A stretch of 35,736 nucleotides of DNA, taken from positions 1-35,736 of the forward strand of contig JBILVB010000023.1 in NCBI GenBank assembly GCA_044370695.1, given 5' to 3'. Under the pieces are notes generated by a model. That model saw only the letters and a program-made list of their open reading frames with translations, made no database searches and was not told where the DNA came from. This document shows positions 8,521-15,598 of this stretch, one piece after another. A program made the translations under genes and the position numbers. The DNA comes from JBEIFW01 sp044370695 (GTDB lineage Bacteria > Actinomycetota > Acidimicrobiia > Acidimicrobiales > Ilumatobacteraceae). The stretch's first letter is position 1. Each line of letters begins with the position of its first letter.

Positions 8521-9391
8521 CGCCGGCCCTGCGGTAGCGGCCGAGGAACAGGTCCTCGAGGTCGGGTTCGCGCACCGTCAGCTCGGCGACCCGATTGACG
8601 GCCAGCGCCTGCAGCAACCCCTCGAGCGGGCCGCTGACCGTGCCGGCGAACCGGTCGCCGTCGACGGTGAGCCCCTCGATGCTCGCAAGGGTGCCGGGGA
8701 CCGGCGGCGCCGCCAACCGGCCCTCGACCACGTGGGCGGCCCGCACCCCGGTGACCGGTTCGGTCGCGACGACCCGGCCGTCGCGCAACAGCACCACCAG
8801 ATCGGCGCTGCGGGCCACCTCGGACAGCACGTGTGAGGACAGCAGCACGGCCCGACCGCCCTGCGCTGCCTCGCGCACGATGGCGAGGACCTCGCGCTGC
8901 ATCAGCGGATCGAGCCCGCTCGTCGGCTCGTCCAGCACGAGCAGGTCGGGTTCACCCATCAGCGCCTGGACCAGGCCCACCTTCTGCTTGTTGCCCTTCG
9001 ACAGCGTGCGGATCGCCACGTCGGGCTCGAGACCGAGTCGTTCCACCCACGGTGCCGCCATCGCCCAGGTGCCGCCGTCGCGCAGGTGCGCGAAATGGGT
9101 GAGCAGCGCCCGGGCGGTCATCCGCTCGTAGAGCGACAGCTCCCCCGGGAGGTAGCCGAGGCGGCGGTGTACGGCGACGGCGTCCCGGTGGCTGTCGAGG
9201 CCGTGCACGGTGATCCGGCCCGCCTGCGGGCGTATCAGGTCGACCAGGAGGCGCAGCGTCGTGGTCTTGCCGGCACCGTTGGGGCCGAGCAGGCCGACCA
9301 CCTGGCCGGGTTCGACCCGCAGCGACACGCCCTCGATCCCGCGGCCGCGCCGGTAGTGCTTGGTCACCCCGGAGAACTCGACGGCGGCCAC
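8510..9391 (-). CDS. ABC transporter ATP-binding protein
   Basis: A 293-residue ABC ATPase. Walker A GPNGAGKT is at 36-43, the signature LSKGNKQKV at 130-138 (the degenerate form common in ABC-2 exporters), Walker B LLVLDEP at 150-156 and the switch histidine at H187 (SSHVLSE). After about residue 215 a short C-terminal domain follows (TVDGDRFAGTVSG and beyond), typical of drug-type exporters. The frame continues upstream into the amidohydrolase region, but the conserved domain begins right after GTG 9391 (MAAVEFSGVTKHYRRG), so this start was chosen; its ribosome site is weak. The gene overlaps the permease by 11 bases, giving a two-component exporter that works as a dimer of each subunit. 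Cargo unknown. Confidence 0.9.
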   Translation of the reverse strand: MAAVEFSGVTKHYRRGRGIEGVSLRVEPGQVVGLLGPNGAGKTTTLRLLVDLIRPQAGRITVHGLDSHRDAVAVHRRLGYLPGELSLYERMTARALLTHFAHLRDGGTWAMAAPWVERLGLEPDVAIRTLSKGNKQKVGLVQALMGEPDLLVLDEPTSGLDPLMQREVLAIVREAAQGGRAVLLSSHVLSEVARSADLVVLLRDGRVVATEPVTGVRAAHVVEGRLAAPPVPGTLASIEGLTVDGDRFAGTVSGPLEGLLQALAVNRVAELTVREPDLEDLFLGRYRRAGDAD

Positions 9392-9439
9392 GCCGCCAGG
9401 ATGCCCCGGCCCGGGGCAGCCGGACCAGGGACGGTGGTC

Positions 9440-9469
9440 CTCGGTGCTCAGCCCCTCGGTGCTCAGCCC
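9440..9469. repeat. 15-base tandem duplication at the amidohydrolase stop codon
   Basis: CTCGGTGCTCAGCCC occurs twice in a row (9440-9454 and 9455-9469). Read on the minus strand each copy contains TGA, and 15 bases keep the frame, so the amidohydrolase ends in two in-frame stops (9463-9465 and 9448-9450). CCGAGG at 9469-9474 can pair with CCTCGG in either copy (9454-9459 or 9439-9444), giving a possible hairpin downstream of the gene. Confidence 0.8.
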
Positions 9470-11148
9470 CGAGGTGCCGGCGACACGAGCCGGCCCGGCT
9501 TGTCGGCCAGCGCGGCGTCGACGAGCGCCCCGTCCTGCACCACGGGCCGGCCGTTGACCAGCACGTGGTGCATACCCGAGGGGGCATCGGCGGTGAGGCG
9601 CTCCGCGTCGGCCGGGAAATCGCGCACCCGCCGCAGCGGACCGGGGGCCACTGTCGCCGGGTCGAACACCACGACGTCGGCGTAGGCGCCGGGCCGCAGC
9701 TCGCCCCGGTCGGCGAAGCCGAACAGGTCGGCGGCGACCTTCGACAGCTTGTGCACCGCCTCCTCGACGCTGAGCACGCCACGGCCGCGGACCCAGTTGC
9801 CGAGCAGGTCGGTGGGCAGCGGGGCGTCGCAGAGCTGACCGACGTGGGCGCCGGCGTCGGACAACCCGAGCGTCGTACCGGGCTCGCGCAGCAGCATCGC
9901 GATGCCGTCGGGGTCGTCGTTGGCGAGGATCGCCTTGACCCGCAACGACTTCAGGTCCGGCTCGGCGAGGCCGAGGTCGAGCAGCAGGTCGAGGCAGTCG
10001 ACGCCACGTTCGGCGGCGACGTCGGCGAGCCGGCGGCCGATGAGGTCGGGATGGGCGGCGGACTCCATCACCTCGAAGGTGTCCCAGCGCGGCGGGATGC
10101 CCTTGCCGTCGGCCCAGCCCTGGCGCACGCGATCGCGCCACACCGGGTCGGCGTACGCGCCGGCGCGCCCCTCGATCGTGCCCGCCATCAGCTCGGCGAA
10201 CACCGGGCTCGTGTTGAGGGTGAACGGCTCGACGAGGTTCATCGAGAACGACAGCGGCCGGCACGACACCTGCGGCCACACGTCGGCACCGCGTTCGCGT
10301 CCGGCGCGGTGGATCGCGGCGGCCTTCTCGTGGGCCTTCGTGGGCGTGGTGAGGACCGCGGTGTAGGTGAACGGCGCCCCGACGCGGGGCTGCAGGTCGT
10401 AGCAGGCGGAGAACGGCAGGTTCTCGCCGCCGTTCACGCCGACCACGCCGCGCCCGGATTCCCCGACGGCGCGGCACAGCGCCTCGATCTCCTCGAGGCC
10501 GGCCCACCGGCTCGGGATCGGTCGGCCGTCGGCGCCTCGGTGGGTCTGGGCGAAGCTGGTGGCGAAGCCCGCAGCGCCGGCGTCCATGGCCTCGCGCACG
10601 AGGTCGGCCATGGCCCCGATCTCGGCGGTGGTGGCCTCCCGCTCCGATGCGGCGCCTCCCATCACGTACAGCCGCAGCGCGGTGTGGCCGATGTACGCCG
10701 AGTAGTTGAGGAGCATCCCGTGGCGCCGGACGCTGTCCAGATACTCGGGGAAGGTCTCGAAGTCCCACGGGATGCCGGCCGCGAGCGAGGCCGGGTCCAT
10801 GTCCTCGACCTTCTCGAGGGTGCGCCCGATCAGGTCGCGATCCTCGGGGCGGGTGGGTGCGACGGTGAACCCGCAATTGCCGGCCACCACGGTGGTCACC
10901 CCGTGGAAGCACGATGGGGTGAGCGCCGGATCCCAGAACACCTGGGCGTCGTAATGGGTGTGGATGTCGATGAAGCCCGGCGCGACGACGCAGCCGGTCG
11001 CGTCGATCACGGTGTCGCCGTCCTGGGCGGGCACGTCGGCGCCGACGGCGCTGACGCGGTCGTCGACGATCGCCACGTCGGCCCGGCGGCCCGGGGCCCC
11101 GGTACCGTCCACCACGACGCCCCCACGGATCACGATCCTGCTGGTCAT
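9463..11148 (-). CDS. N-acyl-D-amino-acid deacylase-like amidohydrolase
   Basis: A 561-residue member of the D-aminoacylase branch of the amidohydrolase superfamily (TIM-barrel metal hydrolases). The N-terminal beta-sandwich strand (IVIRGGVVVDGTGAPG) leads to the metal motif DIHTHYDAQ with H63 and H65, then GNCGF at 90-94, where the cysteine aligns with the Zn-bridging Cys of D-aminoacylases. Later, LSDAGAHVG supplies the catalytic aspartate region. The C-terminus returns to the sandwich (GRPVVQDGAL). Expected activity is hydrolysis of N-acyl-D-amino acids or similar amides, but many family members annotated this way have other substrates. The ATG at 11148 has a purine-rich AGGGGGG site five bases upstream. 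About 70 bases separate it from the ABC ATPase, so co-transcription with the exporter is possible. Confidence 0.85.
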   Translation of the reverse strand: MTSRIVIRGGVVVDGTGAPGRRADVAIVDDRVSAVGADVPAQDGDTVIDATGCVVAPGFIDIHTHYDAQVFWDPALTPSCFHGVTTVVAGNCGFTVAPTRPEDRDLIGRTLEKVEDMDPASLAAGIPWDFETFPEYLDSVRRHGMLLNYSAYIGHTALRLYVMGGAASEREATTAEIGAMADLVREAMDAGAAGFATSFAQTHRGADGRPIPSRWAGLEEIEALCRAVGESGRGVVGVNGGENLPFSACYDLQPRVGAPFTYTAVLTTPTKAHEKAAAIHRAGRERGADVWPQVSCRPLSFSMNLVEPFTLNTSPVFAELMAGTIEGRAGAYADPVWRDRVRQGWADGKGIPPRWDTFEVMESAAHPDLIGRRLADVAAERGVDCLDLLLDLGLAEPDLKSLRVKAILANDDPDGIAMLLREPGTTLGLSDAGAHVGQLCDAPLPTDLLGNWVRGRGVLSVEEAVHKLSKVAADLFGFADRGELRPGAYADVVVFDPATVAPGPLRRVRDFPADAERLTADAPSGMHHVLVNGRPVVQDGALVDAALADKPGRLVSPAPRG

Positions 11149-11246
11149 GCTGCCCCCCTCGGTGCGCGACCCCGCAAGCGTCCCCCACCGGCAGCCCTCG
11201 GCACAAGGCGGATCGGGCGGTGACCGGTACGCACCGGCGCGGTGGC

Positions 11247-11252
11247 TACGGT
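11247..11252 (+). promoter_or_regulatory. Candidate -10 box TACGGT for the NudC-like gene
   Basis: TACGGT ends eight bases before ATG 11261, and no Shine-Dalgarno sequence is visible. Transcription would start at or within a base or two of the start codon, so the mRNA is probably leaderless. Confidence 0.4.
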
Positions 11253-11260
11253 GCGGGCCG

Positions 11261-12046
11261 ATGACCCCGTTCTCGCCGCTGCACTCCCTGCCCGAGGTCG
11301 AGGTGACCGATCACCTGTGGTTCTCGGTGCGGGCCAACGTCGTCGCCGTCGGGCCCGAGCCGTTCGGCGACCCGGTCGTCACCCACTTCCTCGGTATGCG
11401 GGGTTCGGTGGCGTGCTGGGCGGCCGATCTGGGTGAGGAGCCGCCGGGTCGGGCCGAGCAGGGGATCTTCAACGACCTGCGCCGCTTGTGGGGCACCCTC
11501 GACGAGGTGGACTTCACCGTGGCGGGCCGGGCGGTGCAGCTCGTCGAGTGGCGACGAACCCACCGGTTCTGCGGCCGGTGCGGCACCCCGACCGTGACCG
11601 TCGACGGCGAGCGGGCGATGCGGTGCCCGTCGTGCCGGCTGCTGTCGTTCCCCCGGCTCGCGCCGGCGATCATCACCCTCGTGACCCGTGACGACGGTCG
11701 CGAGGCGTTGCTCGCCCGCGGTGTCACCTTCCCGGTGCCGATGTACTCCTGCCTGGCGGGGTTCGTCGAGCCCGGCGAGACGCTCGAGCAGGCGGTGGCC
11801 CGCGAGGTGCACGAAGAGGTCGGGCTCGTGGTGCGCGACGTCGCCTACCAGGGCAGCCAGCCGTGGCCCTTCCCGCACTCGTTGATGCTCGGGTTCCGGG
11901 CCGTGTGGGAGTCCGGCGACATCGTGTGCGATCCCAAGGAGATCGTCGACGCCAACTGGTACCGGCCCGACGCGCTGCCGTCGATCCCGCCGGGCATCTC
12001 GATCGCCCGCAAGCTCATCGACGCCTGGCTCGCCGAGCGCGCCTGA
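11261..12046 (+). CDS. nudC: NAD+ diphosphatase (NudC-type Nudix hydrolase)
   Basis: A 261-residue Nudix hydrolase of the NudC class, which cleaves NAD(H) to NMN(H) plus AMP and can remove NAD caps from RNA. A four-cysteine zinc ribbon is formed by C104, C107, C122 and C125. The Nudix box G-x5-E-x7-REVHEEVGL lies at 167-189 with all metal-binding glutamates. The diagnostic SQPWPFPHS follows at 199-207. The N-terminal domain (1-95) is the usual divergent one. The ATG at 11261 was chosen because the product then starts at a normal family length, although the frame is open further upstream. The gene diverges from the amidohydrolase and converges on the pseudokinase, with only eight bases between stop codons. 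Confidence 0.93.
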   Translation: MTPFSPLHSLPEVEVTDHLWFSVRANVVAVGPEPFGDPVVTHFLGMRGSVACWAADLGEEPPGRAEQGIFNDLRRLWGTLDEVDFTVAGRAVQLVEWRRTHRFCGRCGTPTVTVDGERAMRCPSCRLLSFPRLAPAIITLVTRDDGREALLARGVTFPVPMYSCLAGFVEPGETLEQAVAREVHEEVGLVVRDVAYQGSQPWPFPHSLMLGFRAVWESGDIVCDPKEIVDANWYRPDALPSIPPGISIARKLIDAWLAERA

Positions 12047-12058
12047 GCCCGGGCTCAG
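12043..12058. terminator. 16-base perfect palindrome spanning both stop codons
   Basis: CTGAGCCCGGGCTCAG is a perfect palindrome. The plus-strand TGA (12044-12046) and the minus-strand TGA (complement of 12055-12057) lie at mirror positions inside it. It could fold as a short hairpin in either transcript and is the only candidate terminator for the convergent pair. Confidence 0.45.
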
Positions 12059-12927
12059 CCCATCGGGGGGATGTCGAGGCACGCGCCCTGACCGTGCTCG
12101 AGGCGAGCCCCCAGCGCAGCGGCAAGTCGTTCGACGGCGCTCGCCGACAGGTCCTCGAGGTCCACGTCGGCCCAGGCGGTCCGGTCGGTCCGGTCGGCCC
12201 GGTCGGCCCGGTCGAGGCCGGCCGTCGCCCGGGCCTCGACGCGCACGCCGATGCGGCCGGCGATCGCCCGAGGGAGCACCGCCACGGTCAGTCGGCCGGG
12301 CCGGGCCTTGCGCACCACGCTGCCGAGGACTTCGTCGAGGAGGTGCGAGAGGCGCATGGCGTCGGTGACGACCGGTGCGGGGCGGTGCTCGGGCAGTTCG
12401 GTCACGAGCAGGATGCCGCGGCGCAGCGCCGCTTGGCGCAGGAGCCCGACGCTGCCCTCGGCGAGTGCGACCACGTCGACCGGCGCAGTCGTCACCTCGA
12501 TGGTGCCGGCGTCGGCTTCGGCCACCACGTGCAGGTTCCGGAACAGACGGTGTAGCTCCTGCAGGGTCGTCGCGACCGTGCGGAGCCTCGGGGCGGCCTC
12601 GGCGCCCGTCTCGCGCAGCTCGAGCTCCACGAGCCCGAGCGCCACGTGCACCGGGCTCATCGACAGGTGACCCAGCCGGGCGAGGACGGCGGACTTCACG
12701 GCGTTGGCCCGCTCCGCAGCGTCGCGGGCGGCGGCGAGCTCGGCGGTGCGCAGGGCGACGACGCGCTCGAGGTCGCCGGCGATGGTCCAGAGCCGGCGGG
12801 TCTGCTCCTCGGCGATCTGCTCGGCCGCCAACCGTGCGGCGCGCTCGCGCGCGACGCGTCGCTCCAGCCGGAGTAGCCGCTGGTTCGGCTCGTCGAGGTC
12901 TGACTCGGGTGGGACGGCGACCGACAC
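12055..12927 (-). CDS. H-NOX-linked degenerate histidine kinase (pseudokinase)
   Basis: A 290-residue cytoplasmic protein. A charged coiled coil (about 14-75, LLRLERRVARERAARLAAEQ and beyond) like those next to H-NOX genes leads to a HisKA-like dimerisation domain. The usual SHEIRTP is GHLSMSP here: the phospho-acceptor His87 is kept but the adjacent acidic residue is lost. The ATPase domain shape remains but its motifs are gone: the N-box asparagines are E199 and S203, the G1 DTGPGI becomes roughly RATAGL near 233-238, and the G2 GLGL loop is absent. A D-R-A/D-R-T repeat (239-250) sits where the ATP lid should be. GTG 12927 was chosen because GGAG lies eight bases before it; it is 16 bases after the H-NOX stop. 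It should not bind ATP and may be a dimerisation scaffold, regulator or phosphotransfer protein. Confidence 0.82.
   Translation of the reverse strand: MSVAVPPESDLDEPNQRLLRLERRVARERAARLAAEQIAEEQTRRLWTIAGDLERVVALRTAELAAARDAAERANAVKSAVLARLGHLSMSPVHVALGLVELELRETGAEAAPRLRTVATTLQELHRLFRNLHVVAEADAGTIEVTTAPVDVVALAEGSVGLLRQAALRRGILLVTELPEHRPAPVVTDAMRLSHLLDEVLGSVVRKARPGRLTVAVLPRAIAGRIGVRVEARATAGLDRADRADRTDRTAWADVDLEDLSASAVERLAAALGARLEHGQGACLDIPPMG
12182..12217. repeat. 9-base tandem repeat inside the pseudokinase gene
   Basis: CGGTCGGTC, CGGTCGGCC, CGGTCGGCC and CGGTCGAGG follow one another. On the minus strand they encode the tripeptide repeat DRA/DRT (residues about 239-250) at the place normally occupied by the ATP lid of histidine kinases. 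Confidence 0.8.
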
Positions 12928-12943
12928 GGAGGGGGCTCCGGGT

Positions 12944-13483
12944 TCACGCCGCCGGGGTGATCGCGAGCACGCAGGCGTCGGCGCCATGGTCCAGACACGC
13001 CCGATGTTCCACCGTCGCGTCGCCGCCGAGGTGCCGGGCGGCGCCGACGACGAGACCTTCGACGAGGCGGCAGAGCCTTCTGGTCGAGACGTACCGCAAC
13101 CGCACGGTCCCGTCCGGCTCGGTCTCCACCTGGAACGACGGCGGCCGGGCTCCCGGGTAGAGCTTGGTCACCTCGGGATGCACCACCTCGTCGAGCGCAG
13201 CCAGCAGCGAGGCGAGGTCGCGGTAGGGCTCGACCAATCCGGACGCCCGGGCGGCGAGGTGGGCGTAGGCGTGCGTGCCGACCAGGGCGAGCACCGCCCC
13301 GGCGGCGAGACCGGTGCGGGCCGCAGCTGCATGCACGATGGCGTCGAGCTCGCTGTCGTCGTACTGGCCGAGGCTCGTGTAGGCGCCGCCGAGCCCGGCG
13401 TCGTCGAGCACAGCGTCCCAGGCGTCGGCGCCGAGCAGATCGGTGACGACGTCCTCGACGACGTTGAACACGACGCCTTTCAC
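12944..13483 (-). CDS. H-NOX heme nitric-oxide sensor
   Basis: A 179-residue stand-alone H-NOX (HNOB) domain, full length for the family. It opens with the classic MKGVVFN start. The proximal heme ligand is H102 in DEVVHPEVTKLYPG, the heme-distorting proline is P115 in RPPSF, and the porphyrin-carboxylate motif YxSxR is Y131-S133-R135. This numbering equals that of the Thermoanaerobacter protein. The oxygen-stabilising distal tyrosine (position 140 there) is leucine here, and positions 9 and 74 are Val and Ala, which predicts selective NO binding with no stable oxygen complex. GTG 13483 starts the conserved sequence. It lies between a hybrid kinase (57 bases upstream) and the pseudokinase (16 bases downstream), as expected of an NO sensor that controls a kinase by protein contact. 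Confidence 0.95.
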   Translation of the reverse strand: MKGVVFNVVEDVVTDLLGADAWDAVLDDAGLGGAYTSLGQYDDSELDAIVHAAAARTGLAAGAVLALVGTHAYAHLAARASGLVEPYRDLASLLAALDEVVHPEVTKLYPGARPPSFQVETEPDGTVRLRYVSTRRLCRLVEGLVVGAARHLGGDATVEHRACLDHGADACVLAITPAA

Positions 13484-13540
13484 GAGCTCACCGGACCCGT
13501 CCGCACGACCGAAACCGGGATGCGTCCGCCGTCGCGGTCC

Positions 13541-15478
13541 TCACGGTGCCTCGAGGGTCGCCGCGTGTTCGGCGACGAGGCCGGACATCACCGAGCAGGC
13601 GGCGTCGAGCGCCTCGAGGAACCGTGCGTCGGCCACGGCGAGTCCGCCGGCTTCCGCCGACCGGGCCAGGTCGTGCACGGCGATGCCGCCGACGAGGCGC
13701 GCGGTCGAGGCGAGCGTGTGCGCATGGCGGCGCAACGAGCTGTCGTCACCGGCGGCCGCCGCCTGGTGCACCCCGTCGAGCCGGGCCGTGCACTCGGTCA
13801 GGAACGTGCGTAGGAGCATCGCGGCAGCGGTCGCACCGGCGTCGCGCACCAGCTCCTGGATCATTGCGAAGTCGAGCCGGGAGCCACCGTGCTCGTCGGA
13901 GGCGCCGTTGGTCGCCGGGCGGCTGTTCGTGGCCGCCGCCGCATGGTCGAGTCCGAGGGGCGTGGTGGCACCATCGAGCGCGCGGGCGAGGGCGTCGAGC
14001 CCGAGCGGCTTGGCCAGGAAGCCGTTCATGCCGGCCTCCATGCACGCAGCGCGGTCCGAGGCGAGCGCCGCGGCGGTCAGCGCCAGGATCGGCGTTCGCC
14101 AGCCCTGGGCCCGGAGCCGCCGGGTGGTTTCGAGACCGTCGATGCCGGGCATGTTGAGGTCCATCAGCACGACGTCGACGGAGGTGTCGATTCGGGCCAG
14201 TCCCTCCTCCCCGCTGTCGGCGGTGACGGCGTCGTGGCCGAGGATCATCAGCTGCTGGCGTGCGAGTTCGAGGTTGAGCGGGCTGTCGTCGACCACCAAG
14301 ACCCGCAGGTGTGTAGGCGACGGCGCCGAGGTCCGGTCGCACGCGTCGTCGGTGTGGTCGTCGGTGACCGCAGGTGCCGGCACGACGATGGTGAACGTGG
14401 TGCCGACCCCGAGGGTGGAGCGAACCGACACCTCTCCGCCGAGTGCCGCCGTGAGATCGCGGACGATCGAGAGCCCCAGACCCGTCGTCGAGCCGCCCCG
14501 CGTGAGTTCGGTGCCGATCCCGGCGAACGGCTCGAAGACGCGCTCGAGGCGGTCCGGTGCGATGCCGGGTCCGGTGTCGGCGACCTCGATGCGGATCCGG
14601 TCGCCGTCCGAACGATCGGCGCGCAGGCGCACCGATCCCGACGGCGTGTACTTGATGGCGTTCGACACCAGGTTGACCAGCACTCGCCGCACGCGCAGCT
14701 CGTCGATCGCCACGAGCGCAGGCAGGTCGGGTGCGACGTGGCACGAGACGGTGAGCGCTCCGGAGTCATGGGTGCGCTGCACGTCCTCGAGGGCGGCGCG
14801 CAGCAGTTCGCCGAGGTCGGTGGGAGTGGGGTCGGCGACGATGGCGCCGGCGCCCGCTGTGGTCACCACGAGCAGGTCGTTGACGAGCAGTTCGAGGCTG
14901 CGCACGTCCCGCCCGATCGCCTCGGCGTGCACGACGACGTCGGGATCGGCGTGCCGAGCGAGGAGCTCGGCCCGTCCCGCCATGAGGTGCAGGGGGTTGC
15001 GCAGGTCGTGCGCGCTCTTCGCCACGAACGCCGAACCGGCCGCAGCGGCGCGTTCGGCGCGGTCGCGCGCCGCTTGGAGGCGGCGCAGTTCGGCCACCGG
15101 TGTCGACCAGGGGTCGAGCACGAGCACGGCGCCGATCAGCCCGCCCTCGTCGGTCCGCAGGGCGCGGGCGCGCAGGCGCGCCTCGAACGAGGATCCGTCG
15201 GGGCGCACGAACTCCTGGAACGCCTCGAGGGGCTCCCCGGCGCCGGCCCGTAGACCGGCGAACCAGTCCGCGTGACGGGGCCGATCCGCCGGTGCCGTCA
15301 TGCCGGCGAGGGACGCCGGGTCGGACCGGCCGGACAGCGAGATCCACGGCGCGTTGCGCACGAGGAACTGCCCGGTGAGATCGGTGACGGCGAGCGCGAC
15401 GGGGAGATGGTCGCCGAGGGTGCCGATGAGCTGCACGACGTCGAGGGAGGCTGGTTCGCCGGGCACGGTGGTCCTCAT
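13541..15478 (-). CDS. Hybrid histidine kinase with PAS, receiver and HPt domains
   Basis: A 645-residue protein without membrane segments. Domains in order: PAS (about 22-122); HisKA with phospho-acceptor H157 (KSAHDLRNP); HATPase with N273 in NLVSNAIKYT, D301 in DTGPGI and GLGL at 333-336; a receiver with acidic pair D397/D398, phospho-acceptor D440 (LMDLNMPG), T468 and K490; and a C-terminal HPt with H587 in AHTLASTARLVGG. All catalytic residues are present, so it should carry out a His-Asp-His relay within one chain and pass the phosphate to a separate response regulator, not found in this window. The ATG at 15478 has only a weak ribosome site; a GTG four codons in is possible. First gene of the operon with H-NOX and the pseudokinase, so NO is the likely input. 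Confidence 0.93.
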   Translation of the reverse strand: MRTTVPGEPASLDVVQLIGTLGDHLPVALAVTDLTGQFLVRNAPWISLSGRSDPASLAGMTAPADRPRHADWFAGLRAGAGEPLEAFQEFVRPDGSSFEARLRARALRTDEGGLIGAVLVLDPWSTPVAELRRLQAARDRAERAAAAGSAFVAKSAHDLRNPLHLMAGRAELLARHADPDVVVHAEAIGRDVRSLELLVNDLLVVTTAGAGAIVADPTPTDLGELLRAALEDVQRTHDSGALTVSCHVAPDLPALVAIDELRVRRVLVNLVSNAIKYTPSGSVRLRADRSDGDRIRIEVADTGPGIAPDRLERVFEPFAGIGTELTRGGSTTGLGLSIVRDLTAALGGEVSVRSTLGVGTTFTIVVPAPAVTDDHTDDACDRTSAPSPTHLRVLVVDDSPLNLELARQQLMILGHDAVTADSGEEGLARIDTSVDVVLMDLNMPGIDGLETTRRLRAQGWRTPILALTAAALASDRAACMEAGMNGFLAKPLGLDALARALDGATTPLGLDHAAAATNSRPATNGASDEHGGSRLDFAMIQELVRDAGATAAAMLLRTFLTECTARLDGVHQAAAAGDDSSLRRHAHTLASTARLVGGIAVHDLARSAEAGGLAVADARFLEALDAACSVMSGLVAEHAATLEAP

Positions 15479-15500
15479 CGGCAACCGGCGCAGCCAGTGA

Positions 15501-15580
15501 ACCCGAACCGGGTGGTCGGGTGCGTCCGGCGGCGGTTGCGGGGTCGAGATCGTGCGTCGCACCGGGACTCGGTGTCCCGG
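15501..15580. promoter_or_regulatory. Inverted repeats in the divergent kinase/ProA-like intergenic region
   Basis: The 120-base region between divergent starts holds CCGGGAC-N5-GTCCCGG (15562-15580), a perfect 7+7 inverted repeat ending 18 bases before the ATG at 15599, and ACCCG-AAC-CGGGT (15501-15513) with a further CGGGT at 15517-15521. These could be operators or attenuator stems. A weak CACACT (15587-15592) is the nearest -10-like word for the plus-strand gene; none is clear for the minus-strand operon. Confidence 0.4.
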
Positions 15581-15598
15581 CCCTGCCACACTGCGGCC

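Noticed and set aside
12928..12987. Longer N-terminus for the pseudokinase starting at 12987
   Set aside because: It would overlap the H-NOX gene by 44 bases and add a basic, unconserved stretch; the GTG at 12927 has GGAG at an ideal distance.
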